Source of the DNA: CAVSKL01 sp963728475 [NCBI: Candidatus Eiseniibacteriota bacterium]
GTDB lineage: Bacteria; Eisenbacteria; RBG-16-71-46; JABDJR01
Length of the DNA: 64,000 nucleotides
NCBI GenBank assembly: GCA_963728475.1
Contig: CAVSKL010000001.1
Span: forward strand, 1,984,001 to 2,048,000
Reading direction: 5' to 3'
This document shows, one piece after another, positions 27,401-35,387 of this stretch; the stretch's first letter is position 1, and each line of letters opens with the position of its first letter. The notes beneath the pieces are model-generated. The model made no database searches, was not told the DNA's origin, and saw only the letters and a list, made by a program, of their open reading frames with translations. The translations under genes and the position numbers were made by a program.

Positions 27401-29275
27401 AGGAAACGCCGGATCGACCGAGTAAGTCAGGTCGTAGGAAGTCGCCCCGGGGACATCGCTCCAGTCGAAAGGGATGACGTTGGACGCGACGCTTGCGTCC
27501 GGGCCCGGGAAGACCAAGTCGGGAACGCCGGGCGCGGGAACCGAGGCGGCGGCGCTGAACTGGCGGACTTCGCTCTCCATCCCCGGCTGGCCGGCCGGGT
27601 CGACTGCGGTCACGCTCCAATAGCCGAGAGAACCCGTATTGATGGTGGCTGCCGGCATCCGGATCGACAGATCCTGGGTGCTTTGGAGCCAGACCCTCGG
27701 GCCGGCGGGACTACCGCTGCGAGCCTGAACGACGTACGCCACCGCTCCCGGCACGGTCAGCCAGGAGAAGGTTTCGGGCAACTTAACGGTCGCCTCGGCG
27801 CCGGGCGTGTTCAGCGCGGGAGCAAGAAGACTCGCCGCTGTCGACACCAGCCGAAAACTTCGCGGTGTAGCAAAGGAGGTGAAAGGGCTCCCGCTGGCCG
27901 CCCGCACCGACCACCAGTAGGTGGAATCCGGATCGAGAGGAGTGTCGTAGGGGTAGGAAGCCGTCGTATCGCCGAGCTGTCGAGTCCACACGATCTCGTT
28001 CAGAGAGGGGTCCTTGGCCACTCGGACCACGTACCCGAGAGCCTCGGGCATCGTGTGCCAGGTGAACAGCGGCAACGCCGCAAGGGTGTCTCCGTCGGCC
28101 GGCGAGATCGGATCCGGAGAAACGCCGTCGGTGAGCGTGCCGAGGTAGATCCCGCTCTGTCCCCCGGAAGGTTGCCCCCTCCAGACGACCGCGAAGCGGC
28201 CCTGACCGTCGGTGGCGATGTCCGGGTCGTCCGCCGGAACCACGCCGTCGGAAACCGGGATGGAATTGTCGCTCAACGTGCCGTCGGCTCCCCACTGCCC
28301 GGCATAGATCCTCCCCGTGCCGGTCGAGGAGTCGACCCACACGGTCAGCACCGGACGCCCCCATTCCCCCGCGAGACGGGGGGCGCGGGACGGCCCGGGA
28401 GGAGGGCTCACCGCCGACTCGTGGTTGTTCGACACCCATCGGTAGATGTTGTCGCTTCCGGATGGATTGTCTTGGGCGACGATGTATGTGGAGAGCGAAC
28501 TCAGAGAGAGAACGTCCGGGGCCCGAACCGTGCGGTTCAGGATCATGGAGATTGAGGGGGCGCCGCCTCCTGCGGGATAGACCGCCCGGTACAGGTAAGA
28601 ACTGGGGAAGATGAACCCGTAGTCGTCGAGCCAGACCACCGTCGTACGGCCCGAAGCATCCACCGACACCGCCGGCGACTTGGTGGAAGGGAGTATTCCC
28701 CAATTCCCAGGAACTTCCGACCGGATCAAGTTTCCGGCAGCGTCGAGCACGCGGTAGTAGACGTAGTAGATGTAGGTGGTCCGTTGATATACGACGTGGC
28801 TGTCGCCGGTCGGGGATACGGAGATGTCGGGGTTGCCGCAATTTGTTCCGGTCTCGACGGCCTTCGGCGGCACCTGGAGGTCTCCGTCGGTGCCGACCCG
28901 GGCGAACCAGATGGTCCCGTTGAGCGATCCGCCCTGACGCCAGATGATGAACGTGCGGCCGGTGTCGTCGACCCCGATCCTTGGGTGGCTCGGTGCCGCC
29001 CCGGTGGAGGTGATTTGGATCGGGCCTTCGATTCGGCGCCCGGATCCGTCGAACTCGGCCCACTGAACCTCGTTGCCGCCGGTACGATCGTCGACCCAAA
29101 CCAGTCTGATCAGTCCGTCGGGACCGATGGCAACGGCGGGATCCATGGCGCTGTACGGGGGCGAGGTCAAGCGGATGGCCGGCTCGGCCCCGGGGGCCGC
29201 GAGTACCAGCAGTGCTAGCACGGCGAGCAATACGACGGTCGGCGATCCCCCGTGGCGCGATGAGTTGGCTGGCAT
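24455..29275 (-). CDS. 1606-residue secreted mosaic protein with propeller-like, Fn3, Big_1 and CARDB-like parts and a sorting domain
   Basis: Very large exported protein. Residues 1-33 are a signal peptide (TVVLLAVLALLVLAAPG). Residues 35-380 hold repeats of the form DPAVAIGPDGLIRLVWVDD, as in sialidase-like beta-propellers. Residues about 387-680 contain three Fn3-like units (LPLFTWHTMPEALGYVVRVA, ETFSWLTVPGAVAYVVQA, IPFDWSDVPGATSYDLTYS). Residues 785-880 resemble an invasin-type Big_1 domain (SIPPDGASQSTLLVRVEDAAG). Residues about 885-1215 are mostly helical, with a hydrophobic stretch (GWGTGLMALVGAITKAASAAG) and no family I recognise. Residues 1390-1475 look like CARDB, and 1518-1606 form a sorting domain (LTVSPNPIRSTSALVYDL ... 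GVYFVRLRAAG). Start ATG 29275 follows a GGAGGGGAG site. The gene is less GC-rich than its flanks. A role in adhesion or surface interaction is plausible; no enzyme motif is seen. Confidence 0.8.
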   Translation of the reverse strand: MPANSSRHGGSPTVVLLAVLALLVLAAPGAEPAIRLTSPPYSAMDPAVAIGPDGLIRLVWVDDRTGGNEVQWAEFDGSGRRIEGPIQITSTGAAPSHPRIGVDDTGRTFIIWRQGGSLNGTIWFARVGTDGDLQVPPKAVETGTNCGNPDISVSPTGDSHVVYQRTTYIYYVYYRVLDAAGNLIRSEVPGNWGILPSTKSPAVSVDASGRTTVVWLDDYGFIFPSSYLYRAVYPAGGGAPSISMILNRTVRAPDVLSLSSLSTYIVAQDNPSGSDNIYRWVSNNHESAVSPPPGPSRAPRLAGEWGRPVLTVWVDSSTGTGRIYAGQWGADGTLSDNSIPVSDGVVPADDPDIATDGQGRFAVVWRGQPSGGQSGIYLGTLTDGVSPDPISPADGDTLAALPLFTWHTMPEALGYVVRVAKDPSLNEIVWTRQLGDTTASYPYDTPLDPDSTYWWSVRAASGSPFTSFATPRSFRLVSTAASLLAPALNTPGAEATVKLPETFSWLTVPGAVAYVVQARSGSPAGPRVWLQSTQDLSIRMPAATINTGSLGYWSVTAVDPAGQPGMESEVRQFSAAASVPAPGVPDLVFPGPDASVASNVIPFDWSDVPGATSYDLTYSVDPAFPPGSDLTWSQSDIIGSSKMVTLAPRDGEIYWRVSAVNSGGDGPSSSVGSFTYSPPAVPISMISLYGPESGVIVPEGTALFPEARITGTFTGTVTGDWWLDGASWRSFQEAMDVNGGLQAEGPLLPTSLGDHAVQLRISAPTPSVSGVVTYRVTAQVIGPPARLALLPDPASIPPDGASQSTLLVRVEDAAGHLVAGDTGRNIHFALSGGGSLSASDAATSGGVASVTLTAGTGPDQARITATASGLDSGSATVYVESDPVEIASDEAHYYSGELDDLRYTLFTGLGLPGHPYDVQSVQEFLASRIDTATPDPADLLALHRLNFALRGMRHAYNFDPARDGSDPHPVDAVPGALTMADDAGRNLGSIVDILVGSLFESHTILVPLLNSELLKSVVQPVLSRALVTLAQYIYERCAPGVASPDDALLQEAIDLAFGEIQSQFGDGGGSLFGSAAGAATHGIAGTVLLSGYASQTQGYLDQSASWAGADDFTGSEADADSQVTATVSHVRNLSGAYHERIQANESTADFLGTIADVTDALSLITTGWGTGLMALVGAITKAASAAGYFVNTQLGSRGLSAIAGTYVPEMAGEAFHPDGSMSPGRPSIVAAAGAPVVRTHRPSAGVYRTLLAEATTAQADYATLARQAMDDLRDQDTTSLALRLPGLVGADDQLADRRQWAGGPALAAYASALRSVPAYDSTYTALTRSVFEASFARIRFHLALAAYLADPGNAEGRLLALDQGQEALDLTAAAAARQDSIVTALFTTPAVPVVLLPSLRAPDSVSVGHAFRVTGVVRNVGAGSATGVYAAISTDSVLTAAGSDTVWIGSLASGDSASVRWTLLPTPFGFADRSLVRTTVLRATVYAQNGTGLGAVTFVQANRASNQTGIGAGAGVAQPFLRLTVSPNPIRSTSALVYDLGGRLWGTITVLDLQGRLVGRRTVLGPTGSVAFSELFQRPGRSAAGVYFVRLRAAGLTVTGKAVVVR

Positions 29276-29359
29276 CTCCCCTCCGGCTCCAAGCGGCCCG
29301 CCCGAGGTGAGGGTGCGACACGAAGTCGCGGCGAGACGGGCTCTCAGGGCGACTGCTGA

Positions 29360-30010
29360 CTACTTTGTCCTGCGGCGTCGAAGGGTCGTACCGGTCAATC
29401 CGACGAGTCCCATGCCCAACAGGACCAGGGTGGTCGGCTCCGGCGCGGTCCCTACGGGGACGTCGTTCACGATGAACCTGAGTACCGCCGGCGGGCCGCA
29501 GCACTCCGCGTAAGTCAGCGTGAAGTTGTAGAGCCCAGCGGAAGGAGCGACGACGTTGAAGGGGGTCGTGACGGGTGCAGTGGGGCCTGGGGTGTTGACG
29601 ACGACGCCCAGCCCGTCGATCGTCAGCACCAGTCCGTCGTCGTGGGGGACGGAGAAGGAATTGTCGCCGGCGTCCAAATAGGTCTGTCCGGAGAATCGGA
29701 AGAAAGTGTTGTTGAGACTGGCATCGGGGTCGAAGTCCGTGGTCGTGCTGGTGAACAGCGGATTCCCCACAAAGAGCCGGGGGGTATACCCGGTGACGCG
29801 GCTGTCGTAGTCGATGGCGAACGACTGAAACTGCGCGTAGGGACCGGAAGTCGGGACGACGCTGGCATCGTTGGCGGTGGAGACGTTCTCCCAGATCTCA
29901 CCGAGTATCATGGCCTGACCCACGGTGGGAAGCAGGAGGATGCAGGCCGATGAGAGGAGAGCGAAAGCTGTAGCCATGGAGAAGACCCGCATGCGCCGCG
30001 ACGTAGTCAT
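29360..30010 (-). CDS. PEP-CTERM sorting-domain protein
   Basis: Exported 216-residue protein with a signal peptide (MATAFALLSSACILLLPTVG) and a C-terminal PEP-CTERM tripartite tail: APEPTTLVLLGMGLVGLTGT (PEP motif, hydrophobic helix) followed by the basic end TLRRRRTK. Exosortase normally cleaves this signal; no exosortase gene is visible here. The body (SAGLYNFTLTYAECCGPPAV, DDGLVLTIDGLGVVVN) resembles PA14-like or other beta-sandwich carbohydrate-binding modules, but I cannot assign it firmly. ATG 30010 is preferred because a signal peptide follows directly and GAGGGGGAA precedes it; upstream in-frame starts only add unrelated sequence. It is upstream of, and on the same strand as, the 1606-residue protein (84 bp gap), so the two may be co-transcribed. 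Confidence 0.85.
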   Translation of the reverse strand: MTTSRRMRVFSMATAFALLSSACILLLPTVGQAMILGEIWENVSTANDASVVPTSGPYAQFQSFAIDYDSRVTGYTPRLFVGNPLFTSTTTDFDPDASLNNTFFRFSGQTYLDAGDNSFSVPHDDGLVLTIDGLGVVVNTPGPTAPVTTPFNVVAPSAGLYNFTLTYAECCGPPAVLRFIVNDVPVGTAPEPTTLVLLGMGLVGLTGTTLRRRRTK

Positions 30011-30070
30011 CGTAGGATTCCCCCTCTTGGTTCGCACGAGAGGCGCAGACGCAGCTCGGTGCAAACCGTC

Positions 30071-30089
30071 TTTCGAATGGAATTCGAAA
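30071..30089. repeat. Inverted repeat TTTCGAA-N5-TTCGAAA
   Basis: Perfect 7-bp arms 61 bp upstream of the PEP-CTERM start codon, on its promoter side. The core TTTCGAA is related to the arm of the second inverted repeat at 30191-30212, suggesting binding sites for one regulator. Confidence 0.45.
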
Positions 30090-30190
30090 CTAGCATGGGA
30101 ATCGGCCCATGGAGAAGCGCTTTCTGGTTGCCGTCGCCACGGGTACCGGGTCACGACGATGCCGTGAGGGCACGCGACTCCGCGTTCGTG

Positions 30191-30212
30191 CAGCATTTCG
30201 AACGAAATGCTG
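30191..30212. repeat. Inverted repeat CAGCATTTCG-AA-CGAAATGCTG
   Basis: Two perfect 10-bp arms around AA, about 180 bp upstream of the PEP-CTERM start codon. It has no T-run, so an operator-like site is more likely than a terminator. Confidence 0.5.
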
Positions 30213-30541
30213 ACGATGCAAGCCATAATCCTCCGGCATTCCGGCGGAACCTGCTGGCGGGTATGCAAATGGGTGATATGGAAAGACCGTCAAGTCTCCC
30301 GACGTTCTTTCGGCCCCCCGATGACCCGGCAGGGCTGTACCGCGCCGCGACGACAGGGGTTCCATCCGGCCCAGACCCGTCCAAGGGGCCGGACACCGTC
30401 AACGGTAGCGGCGGCTGCCGGTCCTGGCTGGCCGGATCAGGTCCTCGGGGTGGCGGGTGCGCCGGACGGTATCTCCGGTTCCGGTGAGATCGTGGCCGTT
30501 GCCTGCCGGCATGGCGACGGCGAGCCCGGCCCGTCGACTCC

Positions 30542-32446
30542 CTATCCCCCGAACACCACCACCTTGAGGATCATGAGCACGATCCCCATGAGCGCGCCGC
30601 CGGCGATGACGCCGGCGCATATGGTCTCCTGGTTCCCCACGATGTTCTCGCGGATCCAGGAGTCCGGGCTCCGGTAGCGCCTGGACAGCGCCCAGAAGAT
30701 GAAGGCGCCGAGAAACATGGCCCAAGCGTCGGAGAAGCGGAGCACGAAGGCGAGCCCCATCCCCACCCCGGAGATCGGCCACCGGTTCCGGGTGGTGATC
30801 TTGAGCACCTCGAACAGGATCCCCGCGAAGGCGCCCACCACCACCGCCACCAGGGCGGTGGGATCCAGGATGCCGAAGCCCCTGGTGAGGACCTCCGCCA
30901 CCGCGCGCCAGATCATGGCCGCGATCATCGGCATCCGCTCGGTGCCGAAGAGGCCGATGTTCCCGCGGAAGAGCACCAGGTAGAAGATCGGGGTGCAGGC
31001 GAGGCCCCCGGCGACGATCCCCAGTACGTGCCCCATGGCCTGGTGGCGGGGCTTGGCGCCGAGCATGTAGCCGGGCTTGATGTCCATGAGGAGGTTGGAG
31101 GCGTTGGACGCCACCTCGCCGGTGATCCCCGCGGTCATGAGGTTGGTGGACATGTTGCCGGGGTCCAGCGCCGCGTAGGTGAGCTGGGTGAGCTTGCCCA
31201 GCGCGCCGGTGGGGGTGATGGCGGTGAGCCCCGTCGAGTTGGCGGCGATGAGGGTGAAGATGAAGACCATGGGGATGGCCACGATCCCCAGCCAGACCTG
31301 GATCCCGAAGAACGCCCAGGCCATCCAGACGATGAACGCGCCTACTAGCGGAATCCCGATCACGAACACCTTCATCGGGAGTTCCACCCGGGCCAGGACG
31401 TCCTCCCTGGCCTTCCTGCCGTTCCGGCCCATCCGCAGGTTGCTGAACGCGGTGAAGATGGCCCGCGGCTTGGAGAAGAAGGCGAAGAGCGAGGCCGTGG
31501 TCATCATCGCCACCCCGCCCCACAGCGACCACATGGTGATGCCGCGAAAGCTCACCTCGGTGATGATCCCCTTGTGGATGAGAATCGGGGCGAGGATGAA
31601 GTAGTTGATCACCGCCCCGATGATGAGGGAGACCCCGGTCCGGATCCCCATGAGCCCGCCCGCCCCGATCATCACGATCTCGGTGTCGAAGTGGACGGTC
31701 ATGTCGCGGAGCGGGGTCCCGAGGATCCTGGGGGTCACGAACTTGTAGACGACGTCGTCCCAGTGCTGCCCGTAGGTGTTCATCAGGTAGCCGAAGCGCT
31801 TGAGCCCCATGTCTCCCAGGAGGTCGCCGTCCCGCACCAGGTTGATGGCGCCGGAAAGCAGCGCAAAGACCCCCAGGAGCTTCCCCTGCATGACCCCTTT
31901 GGCCCCGGAACTGGTGTGGAGCGCGTCCATCACCACCCCGGCCGCGCGCCCCTCCGGGAACGGGAACTGCTCGTCGTTGATGAAACGCCGCTTGAGCGGG
32001 AACGCGAAGAGTACCCCCATGAGCGCCAGGCCCACCATCCACAGGAGGGTCTGCATCATCGGGATCACCCGGCCGGTGACCATCATGTAGGCGGGAAGGC
32101 TGGAGATGAGGGGAGCGGTCATGTAGCCGGCCGCGGTGGCGATAGACTGCATCTGGACGTTCTCGAGAATCGTGAATTCCTTGGCCAGCCCTATCTTGGC
32201 CATGAGCTTGTAGAGGCTGAAGGCGAGGATGACCGAGGTGATCCCCACCCCCAGGGTCCAGCCGGTCCGGATCCCCACGTAGAGATTGGTCAGGGAGAGG
32301 ACGCTCCCCAGCATCATGCCGGTGATCGCCGAGCGGAGGGTGAGCTGGGGCATGTCCCCCCGGAACACCTCCCGGAACCACCAGGTGTCCTTCTCCTCCA
32401 GGGTCCAGTTCCGCACCTGCTCTTCGGTGAGTTGCTTGATGGCCAT
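30542..32446 (-). CDS. OPT-family oligopeptide transporter
   Basis: Proton-coupled inner-membrane importer of oligopeptides, 634 residues with about 14-16 hydrophobic segments spread along its length (for example SVILAFSLYKLM, LLWMVGLALMGVLFAFPL, VFVIGIPLVGAFIVWMAWAF, GALMGIVLMILKVVVFG). Family-like segments include LTNLYVGIRTGWTLGVGITS, FPEGRAAGVV and ASNLLMDIKPGYMLGAKPRH. ATG 32446 is chosen because AAAAGGAA precedes it at 5-nt spacing and the conserved N-terminus (LTEEQVRNWTLEEKDTWWF) follows. It is divergent from the S46 dipeptidyl peptidase gene 335 bp away. The peptidase would trim peptides in the periplasm and OPT would import short products (inference). Metal-chelate transport, known in some OPT relatives, is a less likely alternative. 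Confidence 0.93.
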   Translation of the reverse strand: MAIKQLTEEQVRNWTLEEKDTWWFREVFRGDMPQLTLRSAITGMMLGSVLSLTNLYVGIRTGWTLGVGITSVILAFSLYKLMAKIGLAKEFTILENVQMQSIATAAGYMTAPLISSLPAYMMVTGRVIPMMQTLLWMVGLALMGVLFAFPLKRRFINDEQFPFPEGRAAGVVMDALHTSSGAKGVMQGKLLGVFALLSGAINLVRDGDLLGDMGLKRFGYLMNTYGQHWDDVVYKFVTPRILGTPLRDMTVHFDTEIVMIGAGGLMGIRTGVSLIIGAVINYFILAPILIHKGIITEVSFRGITMWSLWGGVAMMTTASLFAFFSKPRAIFTAFSNLRMGRNGRKAREDVLARVELPMKVFVIGIPLVGAFIVWMAWAFFGIQVWLGIVAIPMVFIFTLIAANSTGLTAITPTGALGKLTQLTYAALDPGNMSTNLMTAGITGEVASNASNLLMDIKPGYMLGAKPRHQAMGHVLGIVAGGLACTPIFYLVLFRGNIGLFGTERMPMIAAMIWRAVAEVLTRGFGILDPTALVAVVVGAFAGILFEVLKITTRNRWPISGVGMGLAFVLRFSDAWAMFLGAFIFWALSRRYRSPDSWIRENIVGNQETICAGVIAGGALMGIVLMILKVVVFGG

Positions 32447-32781
32447 GACGTTCCTTTTCCCGGGGCCGCGGCCTGGGCGAGGGGCTTTCGGATGTCGCCG
32501 GCCGGGCGGCCGGATCGAACCATGGAACCACCCGGAGATCCGCGGTTCCGAGTCCATTCTCGGTAATAGGAAATTGCAGAAATGGGAACCGGACGCGGAA
32601 TTCCCGACCGGCCCGGTCGGGGATCGGGCGCGGCGCCACCGCGATTTCATTCATGGCAAACCGTGTCTTCCTTCCCGCCTTCGGATGCGCTATGAATCCG
32701 GTAGGGATTGCTGTACGCGTTGCGGGGGGGAGCGGCCCGCGCGCACCACGGGCCCGGCGGCGGGCGGAGGAGGAAGTCGAG
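32447..32781. other. 335-base divergent intergenic region
   Basis: Separates OPT (minus) from the S46 peptidase (plus). An AT-richer patch (about 32550-32590) is where promoters would be expected, but I cannot assign -35/-10 boxes with confidence. The peptidase frame is open further upstream without family-like sequence. Confidence 0.4.
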
Positions 32782-34899
32782 GTGACGGTGAAGATTCGTG
32801 GCACGATCATCATGGCGGCCGCCCTGGCGGCGGCGCTCGGACCGGCGGCCCGGGCGGGCGCGGACGAGGGGATGTGGCTTCTGAACCGGCTGCCCGCCGC
32901 CGCGATCCAGAGGGACTACGGCTTCACCCCGGCCCCGGAGTGGGCGGAGCACCTGCAGAAGGCGGCGGTCCGGATGGGGGGGGCCTCGGCCAGCTTCATC
33001 TCGCCCGACGGCCTGCTCCTGACCAATCACCACGTGGCCCGCGCCCAGCTGGCCAAGCTCAGCACCCCCGAGCACGATTACCTCGCCGACGGCTACCTGG
33101 CCCACCGTCCGGCCGAGGAACTTCGCTGTCCGGACGCGGTGGTGATGACGCTCCAGGAGATCGTGGACGTGACCGGCCGGGTCCGGGCCGCGGCCGCGGC
33201 CGCGGCCGACGCGGCCTCGGGGGAGGCGGCACGGAACGCCGAGATCGCCGCCATCGAGCGCGAATCGACCGAGAAGACCGGACTCCACTCCGAGGTGGTC
33301 ACCCTGTACGGGGGCGGCCTCTACCACCTCTACCGCTACCGGCGGTTCACCGACGTGCGGGTGGTGTTCGCGCCGGAGACCGCGATCGCCGACTTCGGAG
33401 GGGACGAGGACAACTTCGAGTTCCCGCGGTTCTGCCTGGACGTCACCCTGCTCCGGGTCTACGACGACGACGGTAGACCCTACCGGCCCGCCGACTACCT
33501 GACCATGGCGCCCCGGGGTCCGGAGGACGGGGAGCCGGTGTTCGTGGTCGGGCATCCCGGCCGGACCCAGCGCCTGGACACCGCCGCCGATCTCCGGTTC
33601 CTGCGCGACGTGGAGTATCCGCGGCAGATGCGCCGCGCCCGCACCCGCGAGGTCGAGCTGGCCGTCTATTCCGGCCTGGGGCCGCGGGAGAAGGCGGCGG
33701 CGGAGCGGGAGTACCTGGGGGTGCAGAACTGGCGGAAGGGGACCGGGGCCAAGCTCCGCGCGCTGGAAGATCCCCGGGTTTTCGCCGCCGTCCTCGACCG
33801 GGAGCGCCGGTTCCGGGAGGCGGTGGCCGCAAATCCCGAGCTGCAGAAGGAGGTCGGGGACGCCTGGGACCGGATCGCCGCCGCGCGCAAGGTGAACGCG
33901 GCGATCTACGACGCCTACACCCTGATCGAGGGGAGCACGCGCTCGGCGCTGGGCGGGTCCGATCTCTTCCGCATCGCCCGCACCCTGGTCCGGCTCCCGG
34001 GGGAGAAGGCCAAGCCGGACGGGGAACGCCTGCGCGAGTATCAGGAGGCCCGCCTCTCCGGCACCGAGTACGCCCTCTATTCGCCGGCGCCGATCGCCGC
34101 CGATATCGAGATCGGCAAGGTGGAGAGCGCGCTGGCCTACGCCGCCGAGATCCTCGGTGGAGAGGATCCGCGGGTCCGGATCCTGCTGGACGGGAAGTCG
34201 CCGGCGGAACGGGCGAGGGAACTGGTCGGGGGGAGCCGGCTGGCCGAGGTGCCGGTGCGTCGGAGCCTCGCCGCCGGCGGCGCCGCCGCGGTCGCCGGTT
34301 CCGGCGACCCGATGATCCGGCTCGCCCTCGCCCTGGAACCCGCCGCCCGGGAGCTGCGCGCGCGCTACGAGAACGAGGTGGAGGCGGTGCTCCACGACGC
34401 CTACGGCAAGCTCGCCCTGGCCCGGTTCGCGGTGTACGGGGACGGGGTCTATCCCGACGCCACCGGCACTCTCCGGTTCTCGGCCGGGCGCGTCCAGGGC
34501 TACCGCCAGGAGGGGGAGGCCGTGGCCCCCTTCACCGGCTTCGCCGGGCTCTTTGCGCGCCGGGACGCCCGCGGACCGCTCCCTCCCTTCGACCTTCCCG
34601 CGGACTGGCTCGACGCCCGGAGCCGGCTGGCCGCGGACGTTCCGTTCAACTTCACCTCCACCAACGACATCATCGGGGGGAACTCGGGAAGCCCGGTGGT
34701 GAACCGGGACGGGGAGTGGGTCGGCGTCATCTTCGACGGCAACCGGTACTCGTTCGTGTGGGACGTGCTCTACCCCGAGAACGGGGAGGGGCGGGCGGTG
34801 TCGGTGGACGCCCACGGCCTGGTGGAAGCGCTGCGGACGGTGTACGGAGCCAACGCCCTGGCCGACGAGATCACCGGGGACTCGGCCCGGGCGCGCTAG
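32782..34899 (+). CDS. S46-family dipeptidyl peptidase (DPP7/DPP11 type)
   Basis: Exported serine peptidase that removes dipeptides from peptide N-termini in the periplasm; 705 residues, the usual size. GTG 32782 has AGGAGGAA upstream at good spacing and gives a signal peptide (VKIRGTIIMAAALAAALGPA ending near ARAGAD). The early family motif EGMWLLNRLP is present. The catalytic His is in LLLTNHHVARAQL (83-84), the Asp in GGDEDNFEFPRF (about 210), and the Ser is Ser635 in GGNSGSPVVN. The residue after NHH, often Cys in this family as I recall, is Val. Eighteen residues past Ser635 is Gly, which would fit DPP7-like preference for hydrophobic P1 over the Arg of acidic-specific DPP11; this rests on remembered numbering. 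It is divergent from the OPT transporter, and a bidirectional terminator follows. Confidence 0.93.
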   Translation: MTVKIRGTIIMAAALAAALGPAARAGADEGMWLLNRLPAAAIQRDYGFTPAPEWAEHLQKAAVRMGGASASFISPDGLLLTNHHVARAQLAKLSTPEHDYLADGYLAHRPAEELRCPDAVVMTLQEIVDVTGRVRAAAAAAADAASGEAARNAEIAAIERESTEKTGLHSEVVTLYGGGLYHLYRYRRFTDVRVVFAPETAIADFGGDEDNFEFPRFCLDVTLLRVYDDDGRPYRPADYLTMAPRGPEDGEPVFVVGHPGRTQRLDTAADLRFLRDVEYPRQMRRARTREVELAVYSGLGPREKAAAEREYLGVQNWRKGTGAKLRALEDPRVFAAVLDRERRFREAVAANPELQKEVGDAWDRIAAARKVNAAIYDAYTLIEGSTRSALGGSDLFRIARTLVRLPGEKAKPDGERLREYQEARLSGTEYALYSPAPIAADIEIGKVESALAYAAEILGGEDPRVRILLDGKSPAERARELVGGSRLAEVPVRRSLAAGGAAAVAGSGDPMIRLALALEPAARELRARYENEVEAVLHDAYGKLALARFAVYGDGVYPDATGTLRFSAGRVQGYRQEGEAVAPFTGFAGLFARRDARGPLPPFDLPADWLDARSRLAADVPFNFTSTNDIIGGNSGSPVVNRDGEWVGVIFDGNRYSFVWDVLYPENGEGRAVSVDAHGLVEALRTVYGANALADEITGDSARAR

Positions 34900-34937
34900 C
34901 GCGGGAGCGCGCGCCCGGACACGCCGTGGATACAAAG

Positions 34938-34965
34938 AAAGGGGCGGCCCGAAGGCCGCCCCTTT
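34938..34965. terminator. Bidirectional terminator between the S46 and RRM genes
   Basis: A 12-bp stem (34938-34949 with 34954-34965) with a CGAA loop. The A3/T3 ends of the arms serve both strands. It lies between convergent genes. Confidence 0.85.
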
Positions 34966-34998
34966 CCAACGTCCGTTGTGTACGAAGGAGGCCGAAGC

Positions 34999-35283
34999 CT
35001 ACCAGCGCGAACGGCCGCCGCGTCCGCCACCGCCGCCGGCTTCGCGAGGCTTGGCCTCGTTGACCTTGAGGTTGCGGCCTTCGTAGTCGCGGTTGTCCAG
35101 AGCGCTGATCGCCTCGTCCGACCCGTCTTCCATCTCCACGAAGCCGAAGCCACGGGACTGGCCGGTTTCCCGGTCGGTGATGATGCTGACCGAGCTCACG
35201 GTGCCGTACTGGCTGAAGAGCTCGCGGAGGGAGGCTTCGGTGGTGCGGAAGGACAGATTACCCACATACAGTTTCTTCGACAT
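34999..35283 (-). CDS. RRM-domain RNA-binding protein
   Basis: Small cytoplasmic RNA-binding protein (94 residues) with one RNA recognition motif filling residues 3-80. RNP2 is LYVGNLSF (5-12) and RNP1 is RGFGFVEM (44-51). A glycine/arginine-rich tail (REAGGGGGRGGRSRW) follows, as in cyanobacterial and proteobacterial cold-responsive Rbp proteins. Start ATG 35283 has GAGGAA at close spacing. The leader contains three strong hairpins in a row (35297-35387), the last ending about 14 nt before the start codon. This suggests control by structure, temperature or its own binding. It is monocistronic and converges on the S46 gene. Likely roles are RNA chaperoning or stress adaptation. Confidence 0.95.
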   Translation of the reverse strand: MSKKLYVGNLSFRTTEASLRELFSQYGTVSSVSIITDRETGQSRGFGFVEMEDGSDEAISALDNRDYEGRNLKVNEAKPREAGGGGGRGGRSRW

Positions 35284-35296
35284 GGATTCCTCATTC

Positions 35297-35387
35297 GGCG
35301 ACCGGGTTGGCGCCGGTCGCCCTGGATGCTCAAGATCCCTCGCCGGATCCGCCGGCGAGCGACGGATCGGCCGACGTCGACCGATCC
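35297..35387 (-). promoter_or_regulatory. Structured 5' leader with three tandem hairpins
   Basis: Reading toward the gene: stem 35387-35381/35370-35364 (7 bp, with a self-complementary inner loop), stem 35359-35352/35346-35339 (8 bp, 5-nt loop) and stem 35321-35313/35305-35297 (9 bp, 7-nt loop). All arms are perfect, and all lie just upstream of the RRM gene's ribosome site. Confidence 0.65.

Larger units (their letters stand above)
30011..30541. other. 531-base region without a gene
   Basis: Lies between the 5' end of the PEP-CTERM gene and the 3' end of the OPT transporter gene. The left part is moderately AT-rich and carries two inverted repeats (listed separately), so it probably contains the PEP-CTERM promoter. 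I found no coding pattern, no clear -24/-12 sigma-54 site and no T-run terminator for the OPT gene. Confidence 0.5.

Noticed and set aside
30011-30541. Small open frames in the gap upstream of the PEP-CTERM gene.
   Set aside because: None has a ribosome site, and the predicted peptides look like random translation.
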